Shown here in pieces: positions 59,030 to 64,000 of a stretch of DNA of 64,000 bases. Below the pieces are notes generated by a model that was given only the letters and a program-made list of their open reading frames with translations, did no database searches and was not told where the DNA came from. The DNA comes from Lottia gigantea (taxonomy: Eukaryota > Mollusca > Gastropoda > Lottiidae). The first letter of the stretch is position 1; every line of letters starts with the position of its first letter. Position numbers and translations under genes: made by a program. Where the stretch lies: the NCBI RefSeq assembly GCF_000327385.1, contig NW_008707617.1:3004377-3068376 (forward strand). Direction: 5' to 3'.

Positions 59030-62000
59030 TGTTTTCGAAACAACAGCATGAGAAGAAGTGCAGTCAATTAGATAAGTAGATAAGACAACAATGATATAGA
59101 TGTTTTAATTAAATATTGAACTGTAACATTAGTTAACATACACAGAATAAAAACATTTGATGTTTTATAACATAATATCACAACAATCTTACAATCAAAT
59201 ATAAACTAGACTAGAAAAAAATTTAAACAGATATGTTCATCTCAACAAAACATTTCTTCTTTACCAGCATATTTTAACTGATCCAGACAAAACAAACTTC
59301 AAGTCTCCAATTTCTTGTCTATGGTGTCCAATTGTAAAAGATATGCATCGCTAATTAAAAGAAGCTGGCATCTCCTTTGATGTTGCAGTACTGGCATTGT
59401 AGGGATAAAACATCAATGTCTAATTATCACATTTGATGTGACTTAAACAATAAACATTATAATATACATATACACTGTCAAAATATCACATAACAATCTA
59501 ATAACATCAAATATATATTTCAAAAGATTCAAAAGATCAATTAAAGCTCACACAACATCCTTCAATTTTAAATTTACGTGTAAGCTTTAATAACTGAATA
59601 TTTCAAGACATAAACAATTTAAATACTTATAGAATGGAATAAAATAGACAATTTGCCTTATTTAGTTATTAATTTAATAGTCTGATAACTTTGAATGATA
59701 TTATAATATGTATTTTTTAAATTAAACGTGTCAATTAAAGCTTTTCACTGGATAATTCGAGACCAAATTAAAACAGTCACTTTCGTAAGTAATAACTATA
59801 TATTTTATTGACTAATGGAGTTTTGTTTAATTCTGTATAAGTGCACGTAATTCGTTAACAGTGGTCCTTCAAACACAAACAATGATAAATGATCAAACTG
59901 AAAATGTGATATTTGGGATATTTTATATGGGATGTTATTCGCGTCAATAACATCTTCTTCTCAATTTTCACCAATATCTTAAAAATATTGATGTTTCAGC
60001 CAGAGTATTTTTTTTTTAATATTGAAAAATTAATTTGATTTTTGGCAAGTCATGGTTGTCAGTGCTGACATTTCTCAAGATTCCAATCTCTTCAAATTGG
60101 ATGCATAAATAATTCTCGTCTAAAATGATTAGTTTCTTGATTCATTTGGGTAACTCATTACCGATAGACATCTCTAAAATATCCTCTATTAACTTAGTTT
60201 ATAGGCAATCTGTCGGTAGAAAGATGACTCAGTCGTATCATCCAAGTGAGTTTAATTTTCAAATTTATTATCAGATGTCACAAGTTTAATAACAATTTAC
60301 CATTCAATACCAAAAAATCATTAATATTAAGTATTATAATATTGGATGTCAATAGGGTTGGAATACATCATTGTTCTTGATTGTACGACCTACATTTCAG
60401 ATTGTTAGGATATTTTATAAGGGTTACTTTTATGATACAACTAAACTAATTGAAGTGTTAGAATTAGTACCACAGGGGTTCAAGTAGAACCTTATAGAAG
60501 TAATTAACCTAGAACAATTATTATTTGACATGACGTTTCAGAGAATCCATGTGGACTAATATGACGCATATTAATCTTCGTATTCACCAACCTGGTAAAT
60601 CTTAAATGTTCGATGTCTATTCACCAAAAAATACCGCCTAAACTGACTATTTTGCAAGTCTGAACTAAGAACACGGTAGTGATATAATTTCTTGGGCAGA
60701 TATTTTTAGTCTCCCCCAGAAGTCTGAATTGTTTTCAAGACAAATGACATGAGTTCTCTACAATACCAGACAGTTCATGACTAAATATCTATGGAATAAT
60801 CTTTTTCAGATCAGCCTAATTGCATATTTGATTTTGTATTTGTAATAACGTAAGTAGAGTCTCTGTGGTATTACCGAGATTGTTTTACGAGAATTGTTAA
60901 AGATAATAAGAGACTAGAGGTTTGAGAAATAAATTATAACAGACACTAGTATTATAGATTACCTATTTAAACAGACAGGGTAATGAGAGTTGAGTATCGC
61001 CATAAAATTATCAGGCTATATTCAGTCGCTATCTTGAAAACAAAGTAATAAATATAATATTATGCAAATAATGGAACCACTGTAATACCTTCCACAACGT
61101 TTACCCTACATACATAAGAATACTGAAACATTCTCATTAACGGGCAGAACAAAAAGGACTTTTTGGAACCTCACATGTTGCCCATATTATAGTGCCGTAA
61201 TATATAGGCGACCTCTTACTTATTAGTATTGTCAGCTTCCAAATGTCACCAGTACAATATTTTGTAGTATACTAATCCCGGCATTCACCAAACAATCTAT
61301 CACATCATAATTATATATCACATTTATCATTGATACAACATTCAGATATTCAAATTGTAGAGAAAATTAACAAAAACTAACTACTGAATGCAGAACACAA
61401 TGCACCATCAATATGCTCGATTTTTATGAGCTCGTGTATAAGAAATTAAGTCTCGACCATTAAATGTCCAAGATAACTAAGTTGTAAATCTGACCACTGA
61501 TTCCTGTTATCTGAAACATTGTAACGTTAAGAATTTGATTGTCACGAATTGTCATAAAATAATTGGACTTATTTAATAAAAGCAATTCAAAAGATTTAAT
61601 TAGATATTTGGCACAAAAAGCAGTTCTCGTTTCAGCATGAGCAAACAACAATTGAAGAATAACAATTCACACCAAAATACCATAACATACATGGACGCCA
61701 TATAGGTCGGATTACACGTTCTTTTACAGTCTGTCGTTGCTTCAAAATTAGATGTCATCATTTAATTTCCTACTAAATGGTTGATTATACGTATTTATCA
61801 CCCCTGACGTGGACTGGAATTCAGTTTCACAAGAATTCCCTGCCATAAATATGGAATGTAAAAGGCGAACGATTGAACATCAGTCGATACAATAACGCTC
61901 ATTTTTGATTGCGCAATCTGAGACAGGAATGATTTAAACTGAGATCAAAGAATACATTAATCTTGGAATTTATAATAGTTACAGCATGTTGTTGATAAAT

Positions 62001-62259
62001 AAATCGGCAGTACATGCTAAATGAATTGAATTTATGAATAACAATGTGGAATGATATCAAAACGTCTTAATTAAAAACTAATCAACGTCCATGTTTACTT
62101 CAGAAACCATTTCATAACTTAATGACTGGACTGTGAAAAAAAATATTAGTTCTTGTAAAGAATTATGCAGAAAGTACACTCAAACATGTAAAATACGACC
62201 ACCGTGGTAACAAATATCTCTTTCTGCATCGATTGACGTACGGCAAAAGACATATATAT
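59030..62259. other. AT-rich stretch, nothing supported
   Basis: No coding exon, SINE or inverted repeat that I can support. Short frames such as 61460-61651 lack context. Confidence 0.4.
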
Positions 62260-62795
62260 TTATATAAATTTAGTGGTTGTAATGGCAATCTGTTTCAATT
62301 CCCCGTGTTTTATGAATAGAGTACTAAACAAGATGATCTGATCACGGTCAAATATTCTTAGAGAATAAACCACGGTTAAATGATATATGATATTCATAAG
62401 ATTAATATCTGGGATATATTGATTTCTCGCCTTTTCTCTTAAGATATCTTTCTTTACCATTCTCAAAGATTCCATGCAGTCAGCAGAGTTAAACAAAGAA
62501 TGACGACTTTCATCTTGAGATTTCTAACATATTCAGCAAAAAACTTCCTTAGCTAATCTATCTTGATTAGATGTCACTTCCGTTTCATTATTACATTCAG
62601 TTTTAACTGGGTCAGAGTATTAAGAAAGTATCGAACGCTTCCCAGTGACATTCATTATAATGAATATGTCATTAATGAAACGAACTCCACCACATGCTGT
62701 CAATTTTTTGATTAATTCTGATATTGAGCAGATAAAAAGCTAGAGAGAAGCTATAAGCGATATCACAATATGGCGCTACAAGTATCTGGTTTAAA

Positions 62796-63221
62796 CTAAT
62801 AACCTTTTCTTTTGATCATAGAATAATGTGTCAGTTGAAGATCGGACTTGCGTTTATCACCACGTTCTAGAGTTCCGGTTACACAATACCCCATCTGGAA
62901 ATCTCCAGGGTCTATATTCGTCGTTAGAAACATCCTAAAATCCGGGGACGAAGAATCCTTAAAGCGTCCAGTTATAATCATTGTACCGTTACCTTTATCT
63001 ATCATTTTACCCTTGGTGCTTGTCTTTTTAGGTCCGGTAACCTCCACAATTTTACATTTTGAGCGACTCCACCAATATGTTTTGAGTAACCAGTATGTGA
63101 TGAGAGCTGGTTGAGCCCAACCTTCATAAGGAAACATTAAAACTTTAGTTGGACAACCTTCATAACTGAACACCTTCCTACAACACTTGCCACGAGTTTC
63201 ATAATAAAATAACTGCACCAT
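62796..63221 (-). CDS. unrecognised 141-residue protein, single exon
   Basis: An intact minus-strand frame starts in a good context (AAAATGG), with an in-frame TAA a few codons upstream, and ends at TAG. GC content is higher than the flanks. The first 50 residues are aromatic and Cys-containing (YYETRGKCCRKVFSYEG, FPYEGWAQPALITYW), the rest is charged with beta-like alternation (GKMIDKGNGTMIITGRF, NIDPGDFQMGYCVTG). No signal peptide or clear membrane segment. The beta-rich half loosely recalls calycin-type folds, but I would not assign it. A last intron is possible at a weak donor (AAAAG|GTTATT) just before the stop. Confidence 0.5.
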   Translation of the reverse strand: MVQLFYYETRGKCCRKVFSYEGCPTKVLMFPYEGWAQPALITYWLLKTYWWSRSKCKIVEVTGPKKTSTKGKMIDKGNGTMIITGRFKDSSSPDFRMFLTTNIDPGDFQMGYCVTGTLERGDKRKSDLQLTHYSMIKRKGY

Positions 63222-64000
63222 TTTGATTTATTCTGTTTTTAATGATGTTTTCTTATATTACATTCCTCTGAAATAGAGAAAAGATCATGGTTATTACATT
63301 TAGCCACTCCCAGATTTCGGGTTAAGGAACTACTCAAAATTGATACATTATTCTCAATCTTACATGCATTGGGACCAGTCTTTACAAAATTAAATTTGGT
63401 TTTAATTTTTTTTTTGGCCCATCGAACCTTAGTCTCAGAAACGGGAATTCTGAAGATTATTTACATATATTCAACACTCAAATCAATCCTCCAAAATGGC
63501 GCACCTGTACCTTAAATTTATTACTAGGCATATTGGTCATGATTTCACATGTAAGAATCCATGATCGAATAATACACAAAAACATTTACAATTTATTGCA
63601 ATAAAAACAGCTCATGAATAACGGCTGAAGTTTAGATGATTTATCGGCTGGTATAGTGAGCGTCTACATTTATATAACAAAAAAGGACACATCATGAATA
63701 GTATTATATGCAGATTCTATTAAACTATTTTTAAGTACAAGTCATGTTTTCATAATTCTATAATATTTGTTCATCAATATCATAACTACCTTTACAATAA
63801 CTACAGTACCAAATGTGTCAAATAAGAAATAAATTAATAGGACAAATCCTGTGGGTAATATTGGATCGATGATTTCACATGTATTATACACCATTATATC
63901 TTTAATACGCTAGTTATTGAGTTCTTGGAAACTTTCTGTCTAAATATTCGATTATAAATCATACAGTTGACTTGGTGCTGTATGATAACAATTTCTAGAA
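63222..64000. other. flank with a short dispersed repeat near 63410-63522
   Basis: Contains GAACCTTAGTCTCAGAAACGGGAATT, in part the reverse complement of sequence near 9830-9863, and a CAAAATGGCGCACCTGTACC word also seen in variant form at 9868 and 51190. Otherwise AT-rich with no gene. (Longest quoted word is descriptive; positions 63426-63448.). Confidence 0.4.

Noticed and set aside
58737-59067. Gly-rich and Pro-rich frames on both strands
   Set aside because: Products of the C-rich tract at 58902-58975.
62260-62516. Leader-like hydrophobic start near 62516 on the minus strand and a charged frame beside it
   Set aside because: The leader-like frame stops after 16 codons without a usable donor; the neighbouring frame lacks a start. 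Likely chance.

Overview
The window is AT-rich, intron-bearing animal DNA with few genes and many repeats. A lophotrochozoan, probably a marine gastropod such as a limpet, fits best. That is an inference from the kinds of protein, the tRNA-derived SINE, the BEL/Pao fossil and the style of the short tandem and fold-back repeats. No species marker is present.

Layout. Bases 1-2180 hold the 3' part of a decayed BEL/Pao retrotransposon. A four-exon minus-strand gene (2874-3956) encodes an unrecognised 220-residue protein with three copies of a Trp/Asp/Pro-rich motif. Bases 4.4-7.2 kb carry two unrecognised coding-like stretches, a ~155 bp tandem repeat and two MITEs. A TATA-less promoter-like block near 7.9 kb may start the DCUN1D3 gene. 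Its single coding exon is at 18867-19763, after a putative ~10.8 kb intron containing a PIF/Harbinger derivative and a fold-back element. A full-length SINE with target-site duplication lies at 23.5 kb. A three-exon minus-strand gene (25402-26871) encodes an N-terminal CBM20 glycogen/starch-binding domain with a C-terminal membrane anchor. A 32 bp minisatellite follows (27.9-28.8 kb).

From 30753 to 39391 lies a three-exon TGF-beta superfamily gene, closest by eye to BMP9/10 ligands. Its second intron is unusual. It contains a ~650 bp segment present twice, the second copy running into the exon 3 acceptor, and a 38 bp satellite of about 47 units. After 40 kb the window is mostly unannotated: a tiny SINE tail with target-site duplication (41.0 kb), a second copy of a dispersed repeat (45.3 kb), a fold-back element built of TGTCAGGA motifs (57.6-58.2 kb) and a possible single-exon gene on the minus strand (62796-63221).

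The genes share no obvious pathway: neddylation, glycogen tethering, and a secreted growth factor. I see no cluster that amounts to a new multi-gene system. The most unusual items are the BMP ligand lacking its usual tryptophans, the duplicated acceptor with satellite in that gene, the tail-anchored CBM20 protein, and the Trp-motif repeat protein.
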